From contig CAYXFD010000019.1 of the NCBI GenBank assembly GCA_964464175.1, forward strand, positions 1 to 58,464: a DNA stretch of 58,464 nucleotides. The letters run 5' to 3'. Below, one piece after another: positions 1 through 8,294 of the stretch. The position numbers and the translations under genes are program-made. Within the stretch, counting starts at the first letter, position 1. The number at the start of each line of letters is the position of its first letter. This DNA is from CAYXFD01 sp964464175. GTDB lineage: Bacteria; Cloacimonadota; Cloacimonadia; Cloacimonadales; JAJBBL01. The notes beneath the pieces were generated by a model that was given only the letters and a program-made list of their open reading frames with translations, did no database searches and had not been told where the DNA came from.

Positions 1-52
1 AGTGGTGCACTTTTCGGTTCCGAAACTGGTGCACTTTAAAATTCCGTTGACA
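1..52. mobile_element. Probable terminal end of an IS21-family insertion sequence
   Basis: The 11-base motif TGGTGCACTTT occurs twice, at 4-14 and 28-38, separated by a short spacer containing CGGTTCCGAAA. Spaced copies of a GGTGCA-type motif, followed by an end reading ...TTGACA, resemble the multiple terminal repeats and the CA-3' terminus of IS21-family elements. Read on the other strand the end would begin TGTCAACGG. The transposase genes (istA/istB) would lie outside the window, so only one end is visible. The element end is placed at base 52, and the direct target repeat cannot be checked here. Confidence 0.6.
47..52 (+). promoter_or_regulatory. Outward-facing -35 box at the IS end
   Basis: A perfect TTGACA lies at 47-52, exactly at the inferred end of the insertion sequence and pointing at the first polysaccharide gene (start 102). 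IS21-type ends are known to carry an outward -35 box that can form a hybrid promoter with flanking DNA. The -10 partner here is weak: TTTATT at 72-77 is about 19 bases away. The box is clear but promoter activity is uncertain. Confidence 0.4.
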
Positions 53-101
53 TGTGTTTCATAATACTGAGTTTATTAGCTAAATATTGATAGGAGATAA
101 T

Positions 102-1130
102 ATGTTCAAAGATAAGGTTTTGCTGATTACCGGAGGAACAGGATCCTTCGGTAATGCTGTTTTGAGAAGATTTCTTAGTTCTGATATTGGAGAGGTAAGG
201 GTTTTCAGCCGAGACGAGAAAAAACAGGATGATATGCGGCATCTGTACAAAGATAGCAAGATTAAGTTTTATGTAGGGGATGTCCGTAATTATGACAGTA
301 TCTATCAAGCGGTCAAAGGGGTTGATTACATCTTTCATGCAGCAGCTTTGAAGCAGGTACCTTCTTGTGAGTTCTATCCGATGGAGGCAGTCAGGACCAA
401 TGTTTTAGGGGCTGAAAATCTGCTCTCTGCAGCTTACGAGAATGGAGTGAAGAAACTGATCGTTTTGAGCACCGATAAGGCAGTTTATCCCATTAATGCT
501 ATGGGTATGTCTAAAGCAATGATGGAGAAATTGATGGTTGCGAAGTCAAGATTACTGGATCCGGAAGAAATGGTTTTCTGTGCTACCAGATATGGTAATG
601 TAATGGCTTCCAGAGGATCGGTTATTCCTCTATTTGTCAAGCAGGCAGTAAAGAATGCTCCGATAACAATAACAGATCCGAAAATGACCAGATTTATGAT
701 GTCGCTTGATGATTCGCTCGAATTGGTACTATTTGCCTTTAAAAATGCCTACCCCGGTGATATCTTTGTTCAAAAAGCACCCGCTTCAACTATCCGGGAC
801 CTGGCAGAAGCCATAAAAAGTATTTTCTCTTCGAAAAGCGAGATCAGATTCATTGGAACCAGGCATGGTGAGAAACTTTATGAAACACTTCTAACCAGAG
901 AAGAGATGGCAAAGGCGGAAGACCTGGGAAATTATTACAGAATACCGGCAGACAGCAGAGACTTGAATTATGATAAGTTTTTCGTTGAAGGTGAACAGAA
1001 AGTAGCGACAATGGAAGACTATAATTCTCACAATACAAAGAGACTTGATCAGCAGGGCACGAAAGACCTGCTGCTTAGGCTTGATTATATACAGAAAGCC
1101 TTAAAGGGAGAAATTGAAAATGGAGTCTAA
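102..1130 (+). CDS. fnlA: UDP-GlcNAc 4,6-dehydratase/epimerase (FnlA/WbjB/CapE type)
   Basis: Extended SDR enzyme of 342 residues acting on UDP-GlcNAc in the cytoplasm, the first step toward UDP-N-acetyl-L-fucosamine or -quinovosamine. The Rossmann motif TGGTGSFG is at residues 10-17 and STDKA at 123-127. Met134-x3-Lys138 stands where most SDRs have Tyr-x3-Lys, which is a feature of the CapE/FnlA branch rather than the PseB/FlaA1 branch. A TTG 15 bases upstream is in frame, but TAGGAG at 91-96 fits the ATG at 102. The next gene overlaps by 11 bases and supplies the reductase. It is the first gene after the IS21-like end, so its natural promoter may have been replaced. Confidence 0.9.
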   Translation: MFKDKVLLITGGTGSFGNAVLRRFLSSDIGEVRVFSRDEKKQDDMRHLYKDSKIKFYVGDVRNYDSIYQAVKGVDYIFHAAALKQVPSCEFYPMEAVRTNVLGAENLLSAAYENGVKKLIVLSTDKAVYPINAMGMSKAMMEKLMVAKSRLLDPEEMVFCATRYGNVMASRGSVIPLFVKQAVKNAPITITDPKMTRFMMSLDDSLELVLFAFKNAYPGDIFVQKAPASTIRDLAEAIKSIFSSKSEIRFIGTRHGEKLYETLLTREEMAKAEDLGNYYRIPADSRDLNYDKFFVEGEQKVATMEDYNSHNTKRLDQQGTKDLLLRLDYIQKALKGEIENGV

Positions 1131-2049
1131 AAAAAAGATACTGATTCTCGGGGGCAGAGGAATGCTCGGATCAATGATCACGAGCTGGTTTTGCAGACAA
1201 ACGGATAAGTATGAAGTCAGGGCTACCGAAAAAGATCCGGGTCAGAAGATCGAGAAGTTGGGATTAGAGCTATATAGATTTAATGCCATCGAAGTGATGA
1301 AAGATCAGATGGAAGATATCCTTAATGATTTCTCTCCTGACTATGTAATCAACTGCATCGGTTTGATCAGACCTTACTGTCTCGACCATAATTATCAGGG
1401 TGTTAAGCTGGCAATCAAAGTCAATGCTCTATTTCCCTTCGAACTATCGGAGTTTTTCACTGAGAATTACCCAGAGGCACGAATAATTCAGATTGCTACC
1501 GATTGTGTCTATAAGGGTAATATCGGTTATTATGACGAAGATGCGGAACATGATCCGACAGATGTATACGGGAAGACAAAGAGCCTGGGTGAGGTGACTG
1601 CCGCGAATCTTCTAAATGTAAGATGTTCCATTATAGGACCTGAATTAGAAAATCGGCTCAGTCTTTTAGAATGGTTTCTGAATCAGAAAGGAGATGCTGT
1701 TCTGGATGGTTTCGACCATCATAGATGGAATGGATTAACGACTTTACAATTTGCCCGTTTCTGCGCGGAATTGATAGACAAAGATCTTTTTGCCTATTAC
1801 CGTGATATGAATAGTGCAGTTCACATTATCTACAATGAAGATGTAACCAAATATGAGCTGTTAAATATCTTCGCAGAGGTTTTTGGAAAATCTTGTAAGA
1901 TCAGAAAGAGAGACGATATTGGTAAAGCAGTAAACAGAACACTGAGATCTAAATATCTTGAGTTCCCGCTTCAACCTATGAAAGAAGCGATCATCGAACT
2001 AAAAGGGTATATTGACAGTAATTCCCTGTACAGAGGGGTTCAATCTTGA
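1120..2049 (+). CDS. RmlD-like sugar-nucleotide reductase
   Basis: 309-residue SDR of the RmlD type. The N-terminal glycine motif GGRGMLGS follows KKILIL, a TDCVY segment lies mid-protein, and YGKTKSLGE supplies the catalytic Tyr-x3-Lys. It probably reduces the 4-keto intermediate made by the preceding dehydratase. The C-terminal cupin domain of FnlB/CapF is absent, so it looks more like the WbvR/QnlA reductase of UDP-N-acetyl-L-quinovosamine synthesis than the FucNAc enzyme; that choice is inferred from length and fold only. The ATG at 1120 is preferred over an in-frame TTG at 1114 because GGGAG at 1106-1110 is correctly spaced. It overlaps the genes on both sides. Confidence 0.8.
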   Translation: MESKKKILILGGRGMLGSMITSWFCRQTDKYEVRATEKDPGQKIEKLGLELYRFNAIEVMKDQMEDILNDFSPDYVINCIGLIRPYCLDHNYQGVKLAIKVNALFPFELSEFFTENYPEARIIQIATDCVYKGNIGYYDEDAEHDPTDVYGKTKSLGEVTAANLLNVRCSIIGPELENRLSLLEWFLNQKGDAVLDGFDHHRWNGLTTLQFARFCAELIDKDLFAYYRDMNSAVHIIYNEDVTKYELLNIFAEVFGKSCKIRKRDDIGKAVNRTLRSKYLEFPLQPMKEAIIELKGYIDSNSLYRGVQS

Positions 2050-3182
2050 AAAGATTAAAAGTAATGACAATTGTTGGGACAAGACCTGAAATAATACGGC
2101 TTTCCCGGGTAATTATTAAGCTCGATAAAACTACAGATCATATTTTGGTACACACGGGTCAGAATTATGCCTATGAGTTAAATGAGTTATTTTTCAAGGA
2201 ACTTGAACTGCGAAAGCCCGATTATTTTCTGGAAGTTGATACCGGATCATTTGGCAGAGTATATGGTGATACTTTGATAAAAACAGAAGAGATTCTGTTA
2301 AAGGAGAATCCCGATGCAGTTCTGATTCTCGGAGACACTAACAGTTCCCTCTCTGCTATTATTGCAAAACGGTTGAAAATACCGGTCTATCACATGGAAG
2401 CAGGTAACCGTTGTTTTGACCTAAATGTTCCTGAGGAGATAAACCGTAAAATAATTGATCATATTGCTGATTTTAATCTTGTTTATACAGAACATGCCCG
2501 GAGAAATCTTTTAGCAGAAGGATTTCCTCCCAGAAGGATATATCTTTCCGGCTCTCCAATGAAGGAGATACTGGATCATTATCAGGAGAACATAGAAAGA
2601 TCAGAGATACTGGCTAAGCTTAAACTAAAACCGAGGGAATATTTTCTGCTTAGCGCTCACCGGGAAGAAAATGTTGACCGAAAAGATTCTCTAAGCAAAC
2701 TCCTATCTCTGTTGGAAATGCTCCAGTCAAGATTCAGTAAAAAAGTTATCGTCTCAACTCATCCGAGAACTGCTGACAGGTTAAAAAAGATAGGACATAC
2801 AAATACAAATGAGAATATAATCTTCATGAAACCGTTTGGTTATTTTGATTATGTCTCATTACAAAAAAATGCTTTTACTACGATTTCTGACAGCGGTACG
2901 ATCAGTGAAGAAGCATCGCTCCTCGATTTCTCTGCAATTACAATCAGAAATGCCATGGAAAGACCGGAAGCAATGGATGCTGCCTCAATAGTCTTAACAG
3001 GTTTGAATGAGAAGGCAATAATATCGGCAATTGAGTTATCGCAGCAATGCGAAGGGCAGAAACGTACTCTACCTTTCGAATATCTGGTTAGTGATACTGC
3101 ACAGCGTGTAGTCAGTTTGATAATAGGAACTGCGAAACTGAGTAATTTATGGGCAGGTATAGAGTTAAACGATATTAGATGA
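2046..3182 (+). CDS. wbjD: UDP-N-acetyl-6-deoxyhexosamine 2-epimerase (WbjD/FnlC type)
   Basis: 378-residue member of the WecB epimerase superfamily. VGTRPEIIRL near residue 10, ILVHTGQNY, and HMEAGNRCFDLNVPEEINRK are typical of the WbjD/FnlC/CapG branch; WecB itself normally has HVEAGLR. It inverts C-2 in the last step to UDP-L-FucNAc or UDP-L-QuiNAc. The start is a TTG at 2046 overlapping the stop of the preceding gene: AGAGGGG at 2032-2038 is well placed, and the resulting N-terminus matches the family better than the ATG 18 bases downstream. With the two upstream genes it forms a complete activated-sugar module. Confidence 0.87.
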   Translation: MKRLKVMTIVGTRPEIIRLSRVIIKLDKTTDHILVHTGQNYAYELNELFFKELELRKPDYFLEVDTGSFGRVYGDTLIKTEEILLKENPDAVLILGDTNSSLSAIIAKRLKIPVYHMEAGNRCFDLNVPEEINRKIIDHIADFNLVYTEHARRNLLAEGFPPRRIYLSGSPMKEILDHYQENIERSEILAKLKLKPREYFLLSAHREENVDRKDSLSKLLSLLEMLQSRFSKKVIVSTHPRTADRLKKIGHTNTNENIIFMKPFGYFDYVSLQKNAFTTISDSGTISEEASLLDFSAITIRNAMERPEAMDAASIVLTGLNEKAIISAIELSQQCEGQKRTLPFEYLVSDTAQRVVSLIIGTAKLSNLWAGIELNDIR

Positions 3183-3320
3183 AATTATGATTCTTTTTTT
3201 ATTGTATTTAACTATCCGGGGTTTACTTGCCTTTCTTCTGGCTTAAATCCAAGGGTAAGCTGATTTAACAAGAGCGTTAGAGAATGAGAAGAAGAGAAAT
3301 ATTTAGTTAAAAGAGATAAG

Positions 3321-4607
3321 ATGAAGCAAAAATCAAAAAAGAAGATACTATTTTTTATACCGCGTTATTTAAAACTTTCTGATCCGACATCAGTAAAATT
3401 TCGGCATATTCTCCCAGATCTATCCGGAGAGAATGAAATACACGTTTTGTGTTTCTACCGGGGAACAGTTCAAAATAAGGTGTCCGAGGATAATCTGACG
3501 ATACATCAAATACCTTACTCAAAAATGGGAAGAAAGATCTTTGTGAAGTCCGGAGTAAAAATTATCCAAAATGGGAAGAAGCAGGAGTATAAGAGTTCTT
3601 CTCTTCGGCGCTTATCCGGGAAACTAAAGGGTTGGGCACTGTTTTTTCCTGACCCGCTTATTGTTGAGTATTTTTCCATAAAAAGGGCTTTACAGTCACT
3701 AATTTCTGAGCATGATTTTGACATAGTTGTGGGAAGTGCCAATCCCCATACAACTCAGATGTTTGCCTCTTATGCAAAAAAGATTAAGCCGGGTATTATC
3801 TGGATCCAGGACATTGGTGATCCTTTCAAATCACCATACGACAGGTACCTGACAGTAAAAATCCTGTCGTTTTTAGGGTTCCTTTATGAAAAGAAATGTG
3901 CTAAGTATATTGACTATCTGATAGTTACAAACGAAGCGACAAAAAAATACTATGTCAGAAGATATAAACCTTACCGGGAAGACAATGTTGCAATACACCG
4001 CCATGGAGCAGTTATACTTGATCAGAATAAAGAAAGACCAATGATAAAGCGAAATGACAAGTTGCCTTTGAAATTGATCTATGCCGGGACTTTTTATGAT
4101 GGTTTCAGGGAACCTTATCACTTGTATAGTGCCTTAAAGAAGCTTAAAGACGACTTTGAACTTGATCTTTTTGGCAGCATTCCGTATCGGCATTTGCCTC
4201 AAGATAATCAGGGCAATATTTTTTACAAGGGTTCATTGAGCTATAAGGATCTACAGGAAAGATTTGGTAGTTCAGATATTATAGTTTACATAGATAATGC
4301 TTACGGACTTCAGACCCCCGGTAAGAGCTATGAAGTATTATGCAAATACAAGCCGGTTCTTTGCATCTATGAGAATGACAATTCCCCCATTCTGGAACTA
4401 TACAGAAAAATTCCCTTTGTCTTTATGTGTAAAAATAACGAAAATGAGATTATTACTGCCTTGAAAGACCTCAAGGAGAAGATAAGCCATGGACAGGTAG
4501 ATTTTGAATATGACATAAGCCTCTTTTCATGGGAAAAGAGGGTGAGTGAATATGACAATATTCTGGACACTTTTTACGGAAAAAACGGAGATCGTCAAAC
4601 AGAATAG
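3321..4607 (+). CDS. Glycosyltransferase, GT-B fold (GT4-like)
   Basis: 428-residue cytoplasmic or peripheral-membrane glycosyltransferase. The N-terminus KKILFFIPRYLKLSDPTS and the C-terminal half, with LIYAGTFYDGFREP and a QTPGKSYEVLCKYKP segment, have the layout of a two-domain GT-B enzyme. The latter occupies the donor-binding position usually seen as G..P.K..EA. Donor and acceptor cannot be told from sequence; the adjacent activated-sugar genes make an N-acetyl-6-deoxyhexosamine donor possible. There is a 138-base gap upstream, and the following 200 bases contain no credible gene. Confidence 0.75.
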   Translation: MKQKSKKKILFFIPRYLKLSDPTSVKFRHILPDLSGENEIHVLCFYRGTVQNKVSEDNLTIHQIPYSKMGRKIFVKSGVKIIQNGKKQEYKSSSLRRLSGKLKGWALFFPDPLIVEYFSIKRALQSLISEHDFDIVVGSANPHTTQMFASYAKKIKPGIIWIQDIGDPFKSPYDRYLTVKILSFLGFLYEKKCAKYIDYLIVTNEATKKYYVRRYKPYREDNVAIHRHGAVILDQNKERPMIKRNDKLPLKLIYAGTFYDGFREPYHLYSALKKLKDDFELDLFGSIPYRHLPQDNQGNIFYKGSLSYKDLQERFGSSDIIVYIDNAYGLQTPGKSYEVLCKYKPVLCIYENDNSPILELYRKIPFVFMCKNNENEIITALKDLKEKISHGQVDFEYDISLFSWEKRVSEYDNILDTFYGKNGDRQTE

Positions 4608-4804
4608 TTTTTACTGACCTCAAAGAAGAATATTTCTCTGATTATCCCGATAAAGGTGAAGAAAAAATTTTGAGCATAGCAGATACAAGCAGATTTGATT
4701 ACATTTGGATCAGATCGAACTAACAAGAGGTTTATTATTTGATGGTTTCTTAAGACAAAGAGGAAAGCGGGGGGGCTATCATAGCAAGAAGAACAAGATA
4801 CCGA

Positions 4805-5092
4805 AAGCTTAAAAGATATTATACTCCCTGAAAAGCGCAAAAACTAATACACTGAAGGTGTTTTGGGACAGGTAAAGGGTATAGTTGCTGTCTAATGTAT
4901 TCAGGCCAGACAAGATCACCTAAAGATAAATGTTATTGTTGATAATGATTTTAGGGATGATTATTATCAAGAAATGGAGAAAGTAATACAGAAGAGGATT
5001 GAACAAATCATAAAGTTAGATTCATCAATTGTATATGAACAGGAGAAAAAGGTTAAGGTAAAACCCTCTTTGTTATTTGAAGAATATCGTAA
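4805..5092 (+). pseudogene. Decayed C-terminal fragment of a PaaK-like ligase
   Basis: This stretch aligns with the last quarter of the intact ligase at 6478-7764. Both have a GIVA segment, then DHLKIN followed by a DDF-type acidic stretch, then a QKRI helix. The copy has in-frame stops at 4845-4847 and 4893-4895, and an A6 run shortened to A5 at 5046-5050 shifts the frame. The rest of the ligase is missing upstream. An open frame from 4974 to 5228 exists only because the shifted frame reads through into homologous intergenic DNA. Similarity continues through that intergenic DNA into the CapA-like gene that follows. Confidence 0.85.
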
Positions 5093-5405
5093 AGCATTGT
5101 CGTTTTTGTCTTCCTCAGCAGTATTGAGGTCTGAATCAATAGGCACTAATTACCTAAGACTTGGACAATACAATGATAAATTCTGTATCATAAAAGACTT
5201 GTTTTTTTCCTTATTAAAGGGGGTATAGTGGTCGAGATAATTTTTACCGGAGATATATCATTTGCCAATATAAATAACTTTCGTATTGGCGGAGAGTTAG
5301 AGAAAGTTCTTCAAAAAGCAGATATTGTTATTGGAAATTTCGAAGCGGTAATGACGAATCGAACAGATAAATGGAATCTACGTCCCTATCATTTAAAAGC
5401 AGACC
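4805..5405. repeat. Direct repeat copy A (ligase end, spacer, capA start)
   Basis: One copy of a diverged direct repeat of roughly 600 bases whose partner is 7486-8078. It spans the ligase 3' end, the intergenic spacer and the start of the CapA-like gene. The spacer still shares an AGG.CTGAAT element and an ACTTGTTT..TTCCTTATT element with copy B. Within the capA part, 36 bases (5336-5371) are identical to 8010-8045. The pattern is that of a tandem duplication of a ligase-capA pair followed by loss of one gene from each copy. Confidence 0.8.
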
Positions 5406-6322
5406 CCAAATTTATCAAAGTATTGAGTGATTTTGATGCCTTTTCGCTTGCAAATAATCATCTCTTGGATTATAAAAAGGAAGGTTTGATAGATACATTA
5501 GATCTATTGAAAAGTAACGGAAAGACTTTCTTTGGGGCGGGCTTAACACGACAAGAAGCGGAAAAACCATATCTCGCAGAAGTCTCCGGTATCAAAATTG
5601 CCTGCTTTGGAGCAACTCATTATCTTTGCGCAGGAATTTTTAGAAAAGCAGGTACAGCAAACATGAATTCTTCTCGCTTATTTAGACAAATAACGGAATA
5701 TAAAAAAAACAACTACTTTGTCATCATAATGCCACATTGGGGGTATGAACACTTTCCATATCCCAGCCCTCGTGATCGTATTCTGGCTAAAAGATTTATA
5801 GATGCTGGAGCAGATGTTGTTGTCGGTTCTCATCCCCATGAATTGCAGGGTATTGAAACTATTAGCCAAAAGCAAGTATTTTACAGCCTGGGTAACTTTA
5901 TTTTCAGCATGAAAGATTTTTCTAAAGTTAACTGGTTACTCACTCACTCTTTTATTGTAAAATTGATAGTTAAAGAAAATCTTGAATATACATATGACTT
6001 GTTACCTTATGTAACAAGTGAGCATAAGAATGAACTACTTGACAACGTGAGTAAGGAAACAGTATTAAAATGTATTGATGAGGTTACTCAACAATTCAAC
6101 TTATCCAGACGAGAGTACAATAGAATCTTCTATAAAACCAAATCTGGTGGCATAAAAATTAACAGTAAATATGCTGAAAAGCAGAATAATCCAGAATTCA
6201 TTAAAAAGCCCAGATGTAAGTATCTACAAATAATTAGAAGGTTGTGTATATTATTTAGTGACTGGCAAGAATTCAAGATAAAGACTTATAAAACCTATTA
6301 TCGCATGTTGAGAAAAAATTAG
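5228..6322 (+). CDS. CapA/PgsA-family (PGA_cap) metallophosphatase-like protein
   Basis: 364-residue protein of the calcineurin-like CapA family found in poly-gamma-glutamate and other capsule loci. The metal-binding motifs are in order: TGD (7-9), GNFEAV (36-41), ANNH (75-78), PHWGYEH, VGSHPHE and SLGNFIF. No membrane anchor is visible. The last ~70 residues are basic and outside the usual domain. The start is a GTG preceded by AAAGGGGG; the decayed second copy has ATG at the same place. It is flanked by the remnant ligase upstream and the intact ligase downstream. Its exact reaction is unknown; it may act in assembly or modification of an amino-acid-bearing polymer. Confidence 0.85.
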   Translation: MVEIIFTGDISFANINNFRIGGELEKVLQKADIVIGNFEAVMTNRTDKWNLRPYHLKADPKFIKVLSDFDAFSLANNHLLDYKKEGLIDTLDLLKSNGKTFFGAGLTRQEAEKPYLAEVSGIKIACFGATHYLCAGIFRKAGTANMNSSRLFRQITEYKKNNYFVIIMPHWGYEHFPYPSPRDRILAKRFIDAGADVVVGSHPHELQGIETISQKQVFYSLGNFIFSMKDFSKVNWLLTHSFIVKLIVKENLEYTYDLLPYVTSEHKNELLDNVSKETVLKCIDEVTQQFNLSRREYNRIFYKTKSGGIKINSKYAEKQNNPEFIKKPRCKYLQIIRRLCILFSDWQEFKIKTYKTYYRMLRKN

Positions 6323-6477
6323 TTATATAATGAGCTTATGATAGCTTTCATGCTCTCCGATAAATGAATACAGAGTCGAGAATAACAAATGCAACCAAAA
6401 ATGGCATTTGAACGGCAAACAGCTATTAGGAAAAGAAAAAATATTGTGTTATATAATTTATCAATTAGGGGGACGAT

Positions 6478-7764
6478 ATGATAAACAAACTCAAAGCAAA
6501 TTTGCGAAGACTGGAAAGATATTCTTTCTATCGTAAGAGTCAATACTGGTCAAGAGAACAAATTGAACAATATCAGGATAAAAAACTCATTGAGATAATT
6601 AGACATGCAGGAATACATATTCCATATTATCGAAACCTATTTCAAGAAATTGGTCTTGATATCAACAGTTTTAGAGGCCGTCAGGATATGGATAAGATTC
6701 CCTTGCTTGATAAGGAAATGGTTAGGAAAAATTACTCTGCATTTATTGCTGATTATATTGATCAAAACAATACCAAATGGTGGAGAAAAACAAGCGGATC
6801 CACCGGTACCCCATTGAAATTTATGTTAGATGAACAAAGCAGTATTAATAAGAGTTCTGTGGTTTTTAGGGCTTATCAATGGGCTGGATACAGGATAGGA
6901 ATGAAAATATTCCTTTTAAAAGGACTAAGTGAGTCTAAGCCTAAGGACTATGACTTTGAGTTATCGAAAAACATGTATTATCTTAACTCGAGCCGCTTAA
7001 CAAAAGAAAACTGCATTGCTGTAGGGGAAAAACTAATAAAATTTAGACCCAAGTTTTTTGCCGGATATGTAAGGTCTTTTATTGATTTTTATAAGTATAT
7101 CAACGAAGCTGGTATCCCTGCACCGAAACCTAAAGGAATATTTTGCTATGGAGAGACTGTCACCCCCGATATACGAGCATACATTGAAAAAGCATATAGC
7201 AGTAAGCTATACGATTTCTATAGTCTTGTTGAAAATGTTGCTGCAATTAGTCAGATGCCTGACAATCAGATGTATATGACTGAAGACTTCTTTTTTCCCG
7301 AATTAGTTGATCATGAAGGAAATAAGACAGCAAGTGATTATGGAGAACTGATAGCAACGAGTTTTTACAATTACTCAATGCCCTTTATCCGTTACAAGAC
7401 AAGAGACATGATCAAGCTTGCAGATCCGACAAGGGAATATAGATATGCTTTAAAACCGGTTGAGTTCATAGAGGGGAGAGTGGATGATTATATTTTACTC
7501 CCTGACGGACGTAAGATCTATTATGCCGAAGGTGCCCTGGGGTACGCAAAGGGAATAGTTGCAGCTCAATATATTCAGGACAGGATAGACCACCTAAAGA
7601 TAAATCTCATAATTGATGATGATTTTATGGGAGAGTATTATCATGAGATAGAGAAGGGTTTACAGAAAAGGATTGGTCAGAGCATCAAAGTAGATTTTGC
7701 CATAGTAGATGAACTGGAGAAAAAAGGTTCAGGTAAAACTCCCTTTATTATAAGAAGAATATAG
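6478..7764 (+). CDS. PaaK/CapK-like AMP-forming acyl ligase
   Basis: 428-residue adenylate-forming enzyme of the phenylacetate-CoA ligase/CapK group. The ATP-binding loop TSGSTGTP is at residues 105-112, and a C-terminal lid region follows (EFIEGRVDDYILLPDGRK onward). In capsule loci such proteins are thought to activate a carboxylate for transfer to the polymer or a carrier; the substrate is unknown. A strong site, AGGGGG, precedes the ATG. It lies 155 bases downstream of the CapA-like gene. Its C-terminal quarter is duplicated as a pseudogene at 4805-5092, and a broken capA copy follows it. Confidence 0.85.
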   Translation: MINKLKANLRRLERYSFYRKSQYWSREQIEQYQDKKLIEIIRHAGIHIPYYRNLFQEIGLDINSFRGRQDMDKIPLLDKEMVRKNYSAFIADYIDQNNTKWWRKTSGSTGTPLKFMLDEQSSINKSSVVFRAYQWAGYRIGMKIFLLKGLSESKPKDYDFELSKNMYYLNSSRLTKENCIAVGEKLIKFRPKFFAGYVRSFIDFYKYINEAGIPAPKPKGIFCYGETVTPDIRAYIEKAYSSKLYDFYSLVENVAAISQMPDNQMYMTEDFFFPELVDHEGNKTASDYGELIATSFYNYSMPFIRYKTRDMIKLADPTREYRYALKPVEFIEGRVDDYILLPDGRKIYYAEGALGYAKGIVAAQYIQDRIDHLKINLIIDDDFMGEYYHEIEKGLQKRIGQSIKVDFAIVDELEKKGSGKTPFIIRRI

Positions 7765-8078
7765 TGAAGCTGATCATTTCTGTCTAAGTCAGCAATAATG
7801 AGGGCTGAATTTGTAGGGACCAATGACCTAAGTATAGAAAAGATACTGATAAAATCTGTTTCTCAGTACTGACTTGTTTCTTTCCTTATTTGAGATAGTA
7901 TAATGGGCGTGATTACCTTTGCTGGAGATATATCATTTGCCAAATTAAAGGACTTACGAATTGGCGGATAACTAAAAAAATTCTTCAAAAGGCAAATATT
8001 GATATTGGCAATTTCGAAGCGGTAATGACGAATCGAACAGATAAAAGGAATTTTCACCTTATCATTAAAAAGAGGGGT
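7486..8078. repeat. Direct repeat copy B (ligase end, spacer, capA start)
   Basis: Partner of copy A at 4805-5405. Here the ligase end is intact and the capA start is broken, the reverse of copy A. It holds the 36-base identical tract at 8010-8045. Weaker similarity to capA may continue to about 8170 with an internal deletion, for instance around GGATTATAAGAAG. Confidence 0.8.
7903..8075 (+). pseudogene. Broken N-terminal fragment of a CapA-like gene
   Basis: The ATG at 7903 begins a frame whose residues match the start of the CapA-like protein at 5228 (GDISFA, then LRIGG) and then hit TAA at codon 23. Beyond it the DNA still matches intact capA through the GNFEAV-coding segment, but in shifted frames and with small deletions. 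The remaining two thirds of the gene are absent. This is the counterpart of the ligase fragment at 4805-5092. Confidence 0.87.
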
Positions 8079-8294
8079 TTAATTGTAAACCTTAGAATTT
8101 GGGATTCAGGATTATAAGAAGATCTTACCCGAGTCTAACGGATCCGCAAAAGCATATAATCAAGTCCTTAAGATAATAATATAAATAGTAATGAGTATTT
8201 ACAACTACGTTTTCTTATAATTTAGTCGTAAATAACAGAGAATATTTAATGGACAATAATTAAACTGTTGATGAACACATAAAGGAGAAGAGCA

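Noticed and set aside
4974..5228. 84-codon open frame before the CapA-like gene
   Set aside because: It is the frameshifted tail of the ligase pseudogene plus homologous spacer. The second copy of the same DNA has stops, so it is not a separate gene.
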